From Gavia stellata (lineage: Eukaryota; Chordata; Aves; Gaviiformes; Gaviidae), in assembly GCF_030936135.1 (NCBI RefSeq), contig NW_026776913.1:806001-870000 (forward strand): DNA of 64,000 nucleotides, given 5' to 3'. The notes below the pieces were generated by a model. That model was not told where the DNA came from. It ran no database searches and saw nothing but the letters and a program-made list of their open reading frames with translations. The translations under genes and the position numbers were made by a program. Shown here piece by piece: positions 30,960 through 42,282 of the stretch. Position 1 is the stretch's first letter; every line of letters starts with the position of its first letter.

Positions 30960-33729
30960 GGCACACAGGCACCAAATCGCATTCTCTGCGATGCCACCTG
31001 GGGTGTATTGTCACGCACCCACCCTGAATGGGAATTGCTTTCCTGTTGGTCCTGTGATTTTCTTGCCAGCCCTGGCATCTCATGTAGCTCTGTGGGCCTG
31101 GATTTGACCATTACATTGAGCAGCTGCCTTGAATTCTGTACCACAATGTGGGGATGAACACGAGACACCTGCCAATACAGTCAGTGAAGATCTAGTAAAC
31201 CCAACACCTGGAGGAGAGGAAGAAAGAGATGGAGCTCTCCCTATGGCATACGGCTCCATTCCATCATCTGAATATCTCTATAGGCTGACCTGAACATAAC
31301 GAGTAGGGACAGGTTCAGTTGCCCTTAATTTGGGCAGCAGCTGTCCTTTCAGTTGGCCAAAGGAAATTCCCAAGAGCCTCCAAGAAGATGCCCCAGATGT
31401 TGGCCTGTCTCTACATCAGCCTGCACGTATCTTCAATCTGTCTCTATTAGCGGCACATATCTTTGACCACCTCTGGCACCTCAGATGTCACCAGACAACT
31501 GCATCTGAACAGCTCACTCCTGGCCTCCAGCTCCATCAATTACCATGGGAGCTGAGAGCAGGAGCTCACATGCAGGTGCCTATTGTGTGTCCACCTGAAG
31601 GGGGGCAGGAGGAATCCCACCTGCTGTGGGTCTGTGGTGTGCATGGGAGGGAGCTGAGTGCCCTTCCAGCCCCAGCACTCCAAACCCAGGATGAGATGCC
31701 TTGTTGGACTCAGCTGCATCCCTTCCCTCAGCAGGGGTAAAGGAGATCCCTGCCTGTCCCTGTCTGGCTGTCCTGTCTAAAGATGGGCCAAGAAAAGGTG
31801 ATATTTAGGCGTGACTCTGTCTGTCAGCAGGGAAATGACAGTGCTGGGAAGAAGTGTCTCTCCCCAGCTGCGGGAGGGAACCTCAGTGATTGCTCCAGCC
31901 TGTTTCACAGCAGGTTCCCCTGGAGCCCCAGGGACCCCTGGGGGGAGCCCCGAGGGGCAGAGAAAGTGCCGCCGTGGGCTGCTCCTCTGCTGCTGAGCTG
32001 GGCCGGGCTCCTGGGATGGAGGGAGCTCATGGCAAGCGGGCAGCGCTGCGGAGAGACAGCTCTGCCCAGGAGCAGCTCCTCTGCACAGCGCAGCAGGGCT
32101 GAGGGCACTGCCTGCAGGCACCGAGGGGAGAGGATCAAGGCAGAGAGAGGTTAAAGGCAGTCTGGGGTGGGAGGACAGAGGCGAGCTCACTGGAGGAGAA
32201 ATCTTCACAGCCCTTGACACGGTAAGTCTCTGGGTGTGGGGCAATTTAGGTACAGTTCACGAAAAGATCTCCTAATGCTGGCACATCGCACAAACTCTGA
32301 GACCTTTCAGGAAGAACTGCCACAGGTTCTCTAGTGTAGAAGAGGAGGACGTGCTCCAGAGCAGCGCTTCCCTGCTGCACCATGAGAGGGACAGGGCATG
32401 AGGGCTGCCTTCTGCCAGGGACGGCTGCAGGGTGTGAAGGTGGGTGTGCAGCCAGGGGTGCCCAGGGCTGTCCTTCCGAGCAGGGTCCCTGCACCCCCGG
32501 GGCTGGGTGCTGGGGCAAGGACTCTGCCGCCTGCCAGGGTCAGCACTCAGCCTGCCCGGGGAGCTCCCCACGGCGCTGTGGGGAGAAGCTGGGGGTGCAA
32601 GGAGAGACCAGTGCAATGGCAGGGTCCTTCTGCTGTGGAGAGAGTGCTGCATGGGTCAAGGCTGCTCACAGCTCCACATCCCCCCCAGGACATTTCCAAG
32701 GGCACTTTTCAAAAGGAAGGTCTATGTGGCGGTTACCTGAAAGGGAAGCTGCCAGTGTTTTGAGTTTTCTCCTCGTGGTTGTCTGGAAGGGCAGTGAGAG
32801 ATGGAAATTTATTTCTATGTTCTGGGAAAGGCACTGAGACCCCACTTCTCATTAGCACTTGTCTGATCTGCTCATTAGCTCCAGCACAGAGAGAGGTGCC
32901 CCTGGGCAGTACCCTGGTGCCAGAAGGTGTCTGCAGGGCAGAGCTGAGCACACGGTGAATGGGATGGGGTCTGTGAGAGATGGTAGGAGAGAGACATGGG
33001 GACAGGGAATCAGCTTCCAGCAGGGACATCTCCAGCAGAGACAAGGGCAGGGAATGAGAAGGAGCTGCTACCAGAAATGCCATGGCGGGGGCTATTTTGG
33101 CACTTCCCTGCCATGCCCTGGAGTGCAGATACCTTCCCCAGAGCAACCCCCTGGTCTCCTCTCCTACCCAGCAGAGCCTCTGCCTTCATGGCAATGGGGT
33201 CCCCGTTATGAGTCATGCCCTGGGCAGCTTGCCCTCCAGGTGGATGTGTCTTGGGATGCAGTACACAAAAAAGAGACTAAAACCACCTGCCCTACAGTGA
33301 CACCATCTGAGAGGTGGTGAGCACAGCTGGGTAAGGAGAAGGCTTCACAGCACACCCCTCTGCCTTTCTGTCCTCACCTCATTGCTTTGGAGCATTGCAG
33401 TTTTCTTCCCTGTTTCCCCACCTTTCCGTGCTGCTCTTGCTCTCTGGGATATGGATTGGGGTGCAGGTCAGCTTCTGTTGTGGCACTGACTCTGGGTGTC
33501 CTTCCCTGGAAGTATCTTCATGGGAAGTAGGTGCCCAAGCTCTGTTTTAAACTGTCAGGCACCATGCCATTCAATTGACAGGGCTGGGGAATGCACTGGC
33601 TTGTTCCTCATTCATCACAGGGATGGGGATTTCTATGACAAATAGCATGTTATTTTCCTCAGAGAAGTCTGTCCTCAATTGTCATTGTCTTTTTCACCTT
33701 GGACAGGTCCCAATGCCCACAGAAAACAG
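30960..33729 (+). repeat. OR upstream block of OR-C
   Basis: 30960-32640 is nearly identical to 8300-9930 (OR-A block), while 32690-33350 only resembles 9990-10850 at perhaps 80 percent, so the block is a patchwork. The leader donor is at 32222 (ACG|GTAAGT) and the acceptor TTGGACAG ends at 33706, giving a 1485-nt intron. Right after the donor, 32235-32340 has the alternative sequence type shared with OR-D. Confidence 0.8.
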
Positions 33730-34749
33730 ATGTACAACAGCAGCTCCATCACCCAGTTCCTCCTCCTGGCATTCGCAGACACGCGTCAGCTGCAGCTCTT
33801 GCACTTCTGCCTCTTCCTGGGCATCTACCTGGCTGCCCTCCTGGCCAATGGCCTCATCATCACCGCCATAGCCTGCGACCACCACCTCCACAGCCCCATG
33901 TACTTCTTCCTCCTCAACCTCTCCCTCCTCGACCTGGGCTCCATCTCCACCACTCTCCCCAAAGCCATGGCCAATTCCATCTGGGACACCAGGGCCATCT
34001 CCTACTCAGGATGTGCTGCCCAGGTATTTTTCATTACATTTTTGATGTCAGCAGAATTTTTTCTGCTCACTGTCATGTCCTACGACCGCTACATTGCCAT
34101 TTGCAAACCCCTGCACTATGGGACCCTCCTGGGCAGCACAGCTTGTGCCAAAATAGCAACAGCTGCCTGGGGCAGTGGGTTTCTCAATTCTCTCCTTCAC
34201 ACAGCCAATACATTTTCACTTCCACTCTCCCAAGGCAATACTGTGGACCAGTTCTTCTGTGAAATTCCACAGATCCTCAAGCTCTCCTGCTCAGACTCCT
34301 ACCTCCAGGTAGCTGGGCCTTTCAGTTTTAGTGCTTTTCTATTCTGGGGGTGTTTTGTTTTCATCTTGCTGTCCTATGTGCCGATCTTGAGGGCCGTGTT
34401 GAGGATTCCCTCTGAGCAGGGACGGCACAAAGCCTTTTCCATGTGCCTCCCTCACCTGGCCATAGTCTCCCTGTTTATCAGCACTGGCACGTTCGCCTAC
34501 CTCAAGCCCCCCTCCATCTCCTCTGCAGCTCTGGATTCAGTGATGGCAATGCTGTACTCAGTGGTGACTCCAGCCTTGAACCCCCTCATCTACAGCATGA
34601 GGAACCGGGACCTCAAGGATGCCATTAAGAAAGTGATTTTAGAGATGTTTCCCATGTATCCCATTGCTGGACTGTCCTTTGTTTGCTCTTTTGTCCTTTT
34701 TGTTTTCATTATCTGTGTTGTTATTAGCCTTTACTGTGTTTCTACATAA
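33730..34749 (+). CDS. Olfactory receptor OR-C, OR14-like, 339 aa, intact
   Basis: A seven-transmembrane odorant receptor, the most diverged of the OR14-like set here. The start ATGTACAACAGC lies 23 bases after the acceptor at 33706. Marks: Asn3-Ser-Ser, AN (39-40) in place of GN, HSPMYFFLLNLS 54-65, Cys95, MSYDRYIAICKPLHY 116-130, KAFSMCLPHL 234-243, NPLIYSMRN 284-292. Residue 167 in the second extracellular loop is Ser (LPLSQGN) where the other four have Cys, while Cys177 and Cys187 remain; in ORs the first and third loop cysteines are thought to pair. Beyond the usual end there are ~28 more residues with a strongly hydrophobic run (about 312-337), which could form an eighth membrane segment. 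No stop or frameshift is seen. Confidence 0.92.
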   Translation: MYNSSSITQFLLLAFADTRQLQLLHFCLFLGIYLAALLANGLIITAIACDHHLHSPMYFFLLNLSLLDLGSISTTLPKAMANSIWDTRAISYSGCAAQVFFITFLMSAEFFLLTVMSYDRYIAICKPLHYGTLLGSTACAKIATAAWGSGFLNSLLHTANTFSLPLSQGNTVDQFFCEIPQILKLSCSDSYLQVAGPFSFSAFLFWGCFVFILLSYVPILRAVLRIPSEQGRHKAFSMCLPHLAIVSLFISTGTFAYLKPPSISSAALDSVMAMLYSVVTPALNPLIYSMRNRDLKDAIKKVILEMFPMYPIAGLSFVCSFVLFVFIICVVISLYCVST

Positions 34750-34863
34750 ATTTTGAGATTCTCCTTACTTCTACTGAGGAATGAGCCTGCTCTGTCTTCC
34801 CTGGCTCTCATATAAAAGTCTGTCTTTCACTGGGACAGAGCTACACTCTCATAGCATTTCTGA

Positions 34864-34869
34864 AATAAA
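34864..34869 (+). terminator. Candidate poly(A) signal of OR-C
   Basis: AATAAA, 115 bases after the OR-C stop codon, in a context like the one after OR-A. Confidence 0.5.
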
Positions 34870-34899
34870 ATGGGATCTCCCCAGTGTGCTGACTGAAGT

Positions 34900-36360
34900 T
34901 TGGGCTCTTCTTCCAAAGCTGATGGCAGCAACAGGCCCAAGGAATTTCACCTCAAAAGGGCCTTTCTCTCCTTGGAATTGAGAGAGAAACTCTCGTTGTC
35001 ACATTGTCACAGCTGTTAGAGACCTGGGGCTGGATCTTGGACTCACCCTTTGGTGTATGGTGGCCGTGGAGATGGTAAATGAGCACTGAGTTACACACCC
35101 AGGGCTGTCCCACATACGACTGTGCAGAAGACGTCCTCCAGGAGGGGAATCTACAGCTACCTGGAGAGCCTGGGCGTTCTGCAGGGGCAGCACGTTCCTG
35201 GGGTGGGCAGTGACTGGATCCTCCCAAAGTGAGAGGTCACCCAATGGGGAATCACTCAAAGGAAATTGCTAAATGCCGGTCTCGGCGAGGAAATACAGAT
35301 GGACACACCTGACCAACTCCAGCAGGGAACAGCACCTTTGCAGCACCCACAGCACCGGCAGAACACACACAGGCATGAGTATCACAACCGGCCCCATCCC
35401 GCTCCCTTCTCAAGCTGGTCTGGTGTGCAGGTGACAAGTGGTCTGTGCAGATCCTGCAGCGCTTACCCACGGGAACGGTCCTCACGGTCCCTCCAGTGTG
35501 GGCCTGTGCTTGGGTCTGCCCAAGTGCCCTGCCCAGACCCGGGGCCGTTATCCACTTGGCAGCTCCAGCCCTGCCTCTCTCCACACCCTGGTGTCCTCCT
35601 GCTGCAGCCAGCCCCTGGATTTCACCAGCAAAGCGTGTACATGCATTCGCCCCAAACACACAGGCAATAGTGAGCACTCTCACCCAGCAAATAGCCGGAG
35701 CAGAGTTTAATAAGACAGTGGACAGAGCATGGAGATCAGGCACAGGGTTTGGACAGACCAGCACTGAGCAGCCCCCTACCCCCATGCAGCTGGCCCCTTG
35801 CATATGGAGGGGAAATTCAATTTACGATTGCTCAGCAGGGGTCATTTGTGACCCAGGAATGATCTGGCAGGGAGGGCAAGGAGGCCCAGCTGCAGAAGGG
35901 GTTAAACTGGCTGGAAGCAGGGATGCCAGAAACAGAAGGACTTCCTGTAAGGGAGTGAAGTTTCCCTGGGTGATGAGATCAGCAACAGCCTCCGCATTGT
36001 CTTGTAGCCATCCTGGAATGGGAGCGCTCAGGGGCCCAAGCTCAGGGGCAAACTTTGGGCTGCAGAGCTGGGCTGGTGCAAGTGTAGGTAAGGAATCTGC
36101 TTGTGACGCGTATTTGCAGACTCCTTGTAGAAACGCTTGTTGCGGTAGGACTCTGACCGATGCATTGGTCATTAAATATTTCTGTCATATTTAAGCACAA
36201 AAGTCTGTTTAATTTACCTCACGGGGTACCATAAAAATTCCCCGAGAGCTTGAAGGGTATGGGAAGCCCATGTAAAACCTCGTTCGGGGTGCCCCAATTT
36301 GGCTGGGACTCCTCATGCGCATGAACAAAGATTTACCCTTCTAATTCCTTACTTTGCGTC
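34900..36360. other. Unassigned stretch, possible weak LTR-like end near 36170-36330
   Basis: No gene recognised. ATTAAATATTTC near 36171 followed by CGGGGTACCATAAAAATTCC and GGGGTGCCCCAATTTGGC has the flavour of an LTR end, but no terminal TG/CA pair or primer site could be confirmed. Overlapping frames on both strands (35252-35803 minus, 35445-36194 plus) are judged non-coding. Confidence 0.35.
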
Positions 36361-36364
36361 CTAG

Positions 36365-36548
36365 CCTCTCTGCTCGGTCGGCACTGGCCAGTCTTGAATT
36401 TTCATGACAGTAAGCGCTGTTCAGCAATAACTAAACCATCGGTGTGTTATCAAAGCTGTTGTCATTACAAATCCAAAGCATAGCACCATACATACTGCCA
36501 CAAAGAAAATTAACTCTATCCCAGCCAAAACCAGCACACAGAGCCACC
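36365..36548 (-). mobile_element. ERVL-like LTR fragment (fossil)
   Basis: On the minus strand the text GGCTGGGATAGAGTTAATTT, then TTTGTGGCAGTATGTATGG and TTGTAATGACAACAGC is a clear relative of the LTR fragment at 3028-3240. It is a solitary, truncated, old piece lying next to the spacer minisatellite. Confidence 0.65.
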
Positions 36549-36559
36549 ATTATAATTAA

Positions 36560-37460
36560 AAGACACATACACACGTTCAATTGCAGATACAGGCATAAAA
36601 TAGATCTAATTACTGATACAATTAGAGTCGGAGACACCATAACATGCACAAGTAGAGCTACATGACCAGTCACACAAATCATTACACATACAATTGCAGA
36701 TACAATTACAGATCAAGATACAATCACACGTACAATCGCAGATACAAGTACAGTCACAGACACAAGCCCACATTCCATTACACCTACAACTACAGCTACT
36801 GCTCGTGATACCATTACCGATAGAGGTGCCATGACTGATAGAGGCAGGGTTAAACATACGGGTGCTGCTACAAATACAATTGAAGATACACGCACAGATG
36901 CCAGAAGAGACGCAGATGCAGGTACAATTAGACATACCGGTACCCATCTAGACACCATGACAGACACCGATACCAATACAGGCAGAGACAACACTACCCA
37001 TACCATCAGAGATACCACTGCAGATTCCCTTGCAGAAGCAGATGACACTGTAGATGCCACGGCAGACACAGATACCACTGCAGATGCCCTTGCTGAAACA
37101 CATACAGTTTTGGATGCGATTGCAGATGAAGATGCCACTAGAGGTGCAAATGCCACTCCAGATTCTGAGCATACGCCATTGCAGATGTACACAAAATTGG
37201 AGGCGCAATAGTGTTGCAGATAGCCTTGCAGGCGGAGGTAGCATTGCTGATAGAGATACCAATTCAGAGGAAGGTACCTTTGGACATGCAGATAAAATTT
37301 AATTGCAGATGGAGATACCATTGCAGATGCAGGTAACATGGCAGATGGAGACGCTGTTGTAGATACAGACAGGATTGCAGATGCATAGATGATTGCAGGT
37401 GCCCATACAGGTGCAGATGCCACTGCAGATGGAGATACCATTGCAGCTACTGATACCTGT
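36560..37460 (+). repeat. Hexamer-based minisatellite, spacer copy (single orientation)
   Basis: Degenerate units around GCAGATACAATT and GCAGATACCATT fill about 0.85 kb; from 37000 onward the wording (GCAGATGCC, GATACCACTGCAGAT) is the same as in the arm arrays. Unlike those it has no head-to-head half. A CR1 begins directly at its right end (37461). Long frames on both strands (36713-37441 minus, 36831-37211 plus) follow from the 6n period. Confidence 0.85.
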
Positions 37461-38642
37461 ATCTCCTTCTAGTACAAGGTAACCCATTTATTGGACGAGG
37501 GAAAGGCTGTGGGTATTGTTTACCTGGACATAAGTAAAGCCTTTGGCACCGTTTCCTACAGCATTTGCCTGGAGAAGCTGGCTGCTCATGGCTTGGATGG
37601 AGGTACTCTTTGCTGGGTAAAAAAATGGCTTGGATGGCCAGGCCCCAAAGGGTTGTGGTGAATGGAGTTCAGTCCAGTTGGCAGCCGGTCACAAGTGGTG
37701 TCCCCCAGGGCTCAGGTTTGGGGTTGGTCTTGTTGAATATATTTATGGACGATCTGGATGAGGGGATCGAGTGCACCCTCAGTAAGTTTGCAGATGACAC
37801 CAAGTTGGGCAGGAGTGTTGATCTGCTCGAGGGTTGGAAGGCTCTGCAGAGGGATCTGGACAGGCCGAGGCCCGTTGTATGAGATTCAGCAAGGCCAAAT
37901 GCCGGGTCCTGCACTTGGGTCACAACAACCCCATGCAACGCTCCAGGCTTGGGAAAGAGTGGCTGGAAAGCTGCCCCGCAGAAGAGGACCTGGAGGTGCT
38001 GGTTGACAGCTGGCTGAATATGAGCCAGCAGTGTGCCCAGGAGGACAAGAAGGCCAACGGCATCCTGGCTTGTATCAGAAATAGTGTGGCCAGCAGGAGC
38101 AAGGAGGTGATTGTCCCCCTGTACTCGGTGCTGGTTAGTCTGCACCTCGACTGCTGTGTTCAGTTTTGGGCCCGTCACTACAAGAAGGACATTGAGGTGC
38201 TGGAGCATGTCCAACAAAGACCAATGAAGCTGATGAAGGGTCCAGAGAACAAGTGTTATGAGGAATGGCTAAGGGAACTGGAGAAAAGTAGGCTCAGGGA
38301 GACCTTATCGCTCTCTACAACTACCTGAAAGGAGGTTGTAGCAAGGTGGGTGTTGGTCTCTTTTCCCAGGTAACAAGTGATAGGACAAGAGGAAACGGCC
38401 TCAAGTTGTGCCAGGGGAGCTTTAGATTGGATATTAGGAAAAATTTCTTCACCAAAAGGGTTATCAAGCGTAGGAGCAGGCTGTGCAGGGAAGTGGTTAA
38501 GTCACCATCCCTGGGGTATTTCAAAGATGCGTAGATGTGGCGCTTAGGGACTTGGTTTAGTGGTGGACATGGTAGTGTCAGGTTAACAGTGGGACTCGGT
38601 GGTCTTAAAGGTCTTTTCCAACCTAAATGATTCTATGATTTT
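37461..38642 (+). mobile_element. CR1 LINE, 5'-truncated, inserted at the end of the minisatellite
   Basis: It starts ATCTCCTTCTAGTACAAGGT and runs through RT ([15 protein letters not shown] near 37511-37560, [19 protein letters not shown] near 37688-37744, [10 protein letters not shown] near 37782-37810) to the tail TTTTCCAACCTAAATGATTC at 38642. The reading frame is broken in a few places. Its 5' end is at the same element position as that of the CR1 at 62469. Confidence 0.93.
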
Positions 38643-38644
38643 AT

Positions 38645-39700
38645 TTTTCTACTTTTTGCCCATCCCTCTGGCCTGTCTATGTCCTTTGGGATGGCAGCTG
38701 TGGACTGCAGTGTAGTTTCTGCTCTCCTCAATATAGTTGCATCTACAAATGCTATGAAAATGAACTCTCTCATCTCCTGCAGGTCATTAAAAACACATGA
38801 AACAGAGCAGGTAGCACGACAGACTCTTGCAGGACCCTTTTAGCTAGATGCCTCCAGGCAGAGTACCACACATTGACCTCATCCCTCTGAGCTCCACCAT
38901 CCGACTGTTGTTTTAGCCATCTACTGACTCACCCACGCAGGCCATCATATCCTAACTTGGGCACAACAATAATGTGGGAGATGATGCTGAAAACTTCACT
39001 GACTTCCAGGTTAAAAGACAACCACTGCTCTCCCCACGCCCAGCAATCCTGTCCTTTCATCACAGAAAGCAAAGAGGATGGCGAGACACACACTACCCTG
39101 AGTAAAACCAGACACCACCTTTTTCAGCCACCCAGAAATGGGATCTGAGTGAATGGACACACTCTGGAGCACAGCCTTGAGTTTCACTGCTCATCTGTTG
39201 TGCATTTTTGAAAGGTGCGTGCCATGTTTGGGTGCTGCCAGTCATCAGAGAGTCCCCCCAGCCTCCATCACCCTCTAAAGATGAGGGAGAGTGTCATCAC
39301 TGTGAGATTGGCTTGCCCTCTCAGCTCCCTGGGATGCCGCCCCGCTTGTCCCATAGACTGGTAAGGGTTGCGTTTGCTCAGGTGACCCCTGACTTGATCC
39401 CCATCCACCACTGGCTGATCTCCTTCAGGGTCCTGCCCTGAGTCACAGAGGCCTGCGAGACCTTGCTGGGGAAGACTGAGGCAAAGAGGATAAGAGAGAA
39501 TCTCAGCTCTGTCTACACCTGCTCTTATGAAACTCAGCAGTGGCCACAGAGTACCTTGGTTTTCTTCTTCAACTGTTCCTGAAGTAGTAAACACTCATTA
39601 TGGTGCCCTTTCTAGCTTCATTTGAGTTGCGGTCTGGGTTATTGCAGAGCTTGGAGGATGCTGTCCTTGAAGACCAGCTGGACTGAGCTCTGCCATCAGG
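38645..39700 (-). mobile_element. Old CR1 LINE fragment (linker and RT start)
   Basis: On the minus strand the order is linker (about 39690-39240, with NPYQSMGQAGRHPRELRG near 39385-39330, for the family's YQSMGPDGIHPRVLREL) and then the weathered start of RT (about 39080-38650). Order and strand agree with one old CR1. Its 3' part is missing where the younger plus-strand CR1 (37461-38642) abuts. Confidence 0.7.
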
Positions 39701-40079
39701 TCACAGCTCTGTCTCCCACAGTAACGGCTCCAGTTTGTCCTGTCCGTGGCCCTGGCTGAGGGCATTGCTGCACATCTGGGCTGAAGCACCACAGCTGTGG
39801 CATCAGGCAGGGTCATACTTGCCATAGGGGAACCTGTTATCAAGTGTCCAAGAGCCTGGGTGAGCAAAGGCTTTGCTTCAGAGGAGAGAGATGGCTTGGA
39901 CAAAAGTATTCTGGATGTCTTTTTATCCCGAGGACTACAAACCCAGAATGAAATGTCTGAATTCAGTCAACTGAAGACATGCCCCTAGCTTGCAGAAATT
40001 AGATCCCTGCCTGTCACCTTCCTGGTGTCCTGTCTAATGATGAAACAAACAAAACGTGATTCTCATGCCTGACTCTTTT

Positions 40080-42282
40080 CCTGATAGGAGAAATGTCAGT
40101 GCTGGAAAGAAGTGTCTCTCCCCAGTTGCGGGAGGGAACCTCAGTGATTGCTCCAGCCTGTTTCACAGCAGGTTCCCCTGGAGCCCCAGGGACCCCTGGG
40201 GGGAGCCCCGAGGGGCAGAGAAAGTGCCGCCTTGGGCTGCTCCTCTGCTGCTGAGCTGGGCCGGGCTCCTGGGATGGAGGGAGCTCATGGCAAGCGGGCA
40301 TCACTGCGGAGAGACAGCTCTGCCCAGGAGCAGCTCCTCTGCAGAGCGCAGCAGGGCTGAGGGCACTGCCTGCAGGCACCGAGGGGAGAGGATCAAGGCA
40401 GAGAGAGGTTAAAGGCAGTCTGGGGTGGGAGGACAGAGGTGAGATCACTGGAGGAGAAATCGTCACAGCCCTTGACACGGTAAGTCTCTGGGTGTGGGGC
40501 AATTTAGGTACAGTTCACGGACAGATCTCCTAATGATGGCACATCCCACAAACTCTGAGAGCTTTCAGGAAGAAGTGCCACAGGTGCTCCAGTGTAGAGG
40601 AGAAGGAGGTGCCCCAGAGCAGGGCTTCCCTGCTGCACCATCAGAGGGACAGGGCATGAGGGCTGCCTTCTGCCAGGGACGGCTGCAGGGTGTGAAGGTG
40701 GGTGTGCAGCCAGGGGTGCCCAGGGCTGTCCTTCCGAGCAGGGTCCCTGCACCCCCGGGGCTGGGTGCTGGGGCAGGGACTCTGCCGCCTGCCAGGGTCA
40801 GCACTCAGCCTGCCCGGGGAGCTCCCCACGGCGCTGTGGGGAGAAGCTGGGGGTGGAAGGAGAGACCAGTGCAATGGCAGGGTGCTTCTGCTGTTGAGAG
40901 GGTGCTGTGTGGGTCAGGGCTGCCCTCAGCTCCAGATCACTGCAGGATCTTCCCAGGAGACTTTTCAGGAAGCACAGCAAGGCAGGGGCTGCCTGAAAGG
41001 GAAGGATCCTGGTCTTTCACTCTTCTCCTCTGGGTTTCCTGGGTGGGCGATGGCACATAGAAATTAATCTCTCATTTCCAGAGGAGGCACTGAAATTCCA
41101 AGTCTGTTCCTCTTAGAGGTGAATAAAGCGGGGAGTATTGGAAATCACCATGCCGTGGTCACAGACAGCATCAGTGTCACTTTTCCAGCCTCGCCAGGGC
41201 TGGTCTGATGTTCCCCTCAGAGCCTGCACACCCAGAGATGCCCCTGGGCAGTGTCCTGCTGCAGGGAGGGCTCTGCAGGGCAGAGCTGAGCAGGCAGCGG
41301 GTGGGATGGGCTCTGTGAGCACTGCCAGGGAGGAGACACAGGGGACAGAGAACCAGCTCCTGGCAGGGACAGCTGCAGGCAGCAGAGACAGGGACGGGGA
41401 GTGGGAGGACACTGCAAACGAGCACAGGGGGAGGGTGCGCTCAGGCAGCTCTCTTTCTGTGTTTCCCTGCAGATGTCTGCTGGGCACTGTCTGCGGGGCA
41501 ATGAGCTGACTCTCTCTGTAGAACCTCCCATCGGAGGGACCCCCGAGTCTCTGCTTTGCCTGTCCTGCAGGGCTTGCAAGCTGCCCCCCAGAAAGGCGCA
41601 GCTCTGCTGTGGGATCCTCGGGAGTGCGGAGCCTTTCCTTGGGGGTCGGCACTCTCCTCGCAGAGTCACTTGCTTCTCTCTGGGAGGGGTCGTGTCCTGC
41701 CCTCTCCATCACACCTCCACCTCTGGGCTGGGCTGGAGAAGAGTTTGCAGAGCTGTCCTTTGAAACAGGACTCCTCTGGTCTCATCAGAGTCCAGGTTTG
41801 GGGTTTTTTTAAAAGAGTAATTTGTGTGTGAAGTCGTCTTCAAGGCGGCAAAATGAAAACACAGGGCAGATGGGAAAAGGACTGATGTACACTGCAGCCC
41901 TGTCAAAAAACACAGAGAAAGTTATAAGAAAGTCATGCTGAGCCTCTCTTTCACAGCCCACGTCCTTCCCAGTCATGAGTGCAGATATTGAACTTTTCCA
42001 TGAAAGATGGATTACATCTGACATGCCCTGTGAACATCAGAGATGTCACAAGTCAGCTCCCATGTACCCACTGCAGCAGAGCAAAGCTGACTCCTCAGCA
42101 GCAGAAGGGCAGAGCTCCTGCTCCTCACAGCACACTCAGCCAGCACAGACTAGAGAAAGGAAATGCATTCCAACTGCGGGGGGTTGCGATGAAAAATGGA
42201 GTGGGTTTTCTCAGAGAAATCTGTCCTAATTTTTCCTGTTTTTTCCTTTTTTGGACATAGCCCCCAGAACAAGAGACAGAAA
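40080..42282 (+). repeat. OR upstream block of OR-D
   Basis: Matches the OR-A block from about 9170 on; further upstream (39700-40080) only a weak resemblance is left. The leader donor ACG|GTAAGT has GT at 40480, and the acceptor TTGGACATAG ends at 42260, so the intron is 1781 nt. 40495-40610 has the same alternative sequence as the OR-C block and not that of its arm partner OR-B. Confidence 0.85.

Noticed and set aside
35252-36194. 183-codon minus and 249-codon plus frames in the OR-C 3' region
   Set aside because: They overlap on opposite strands, have no family resemblance and no visible gene context.
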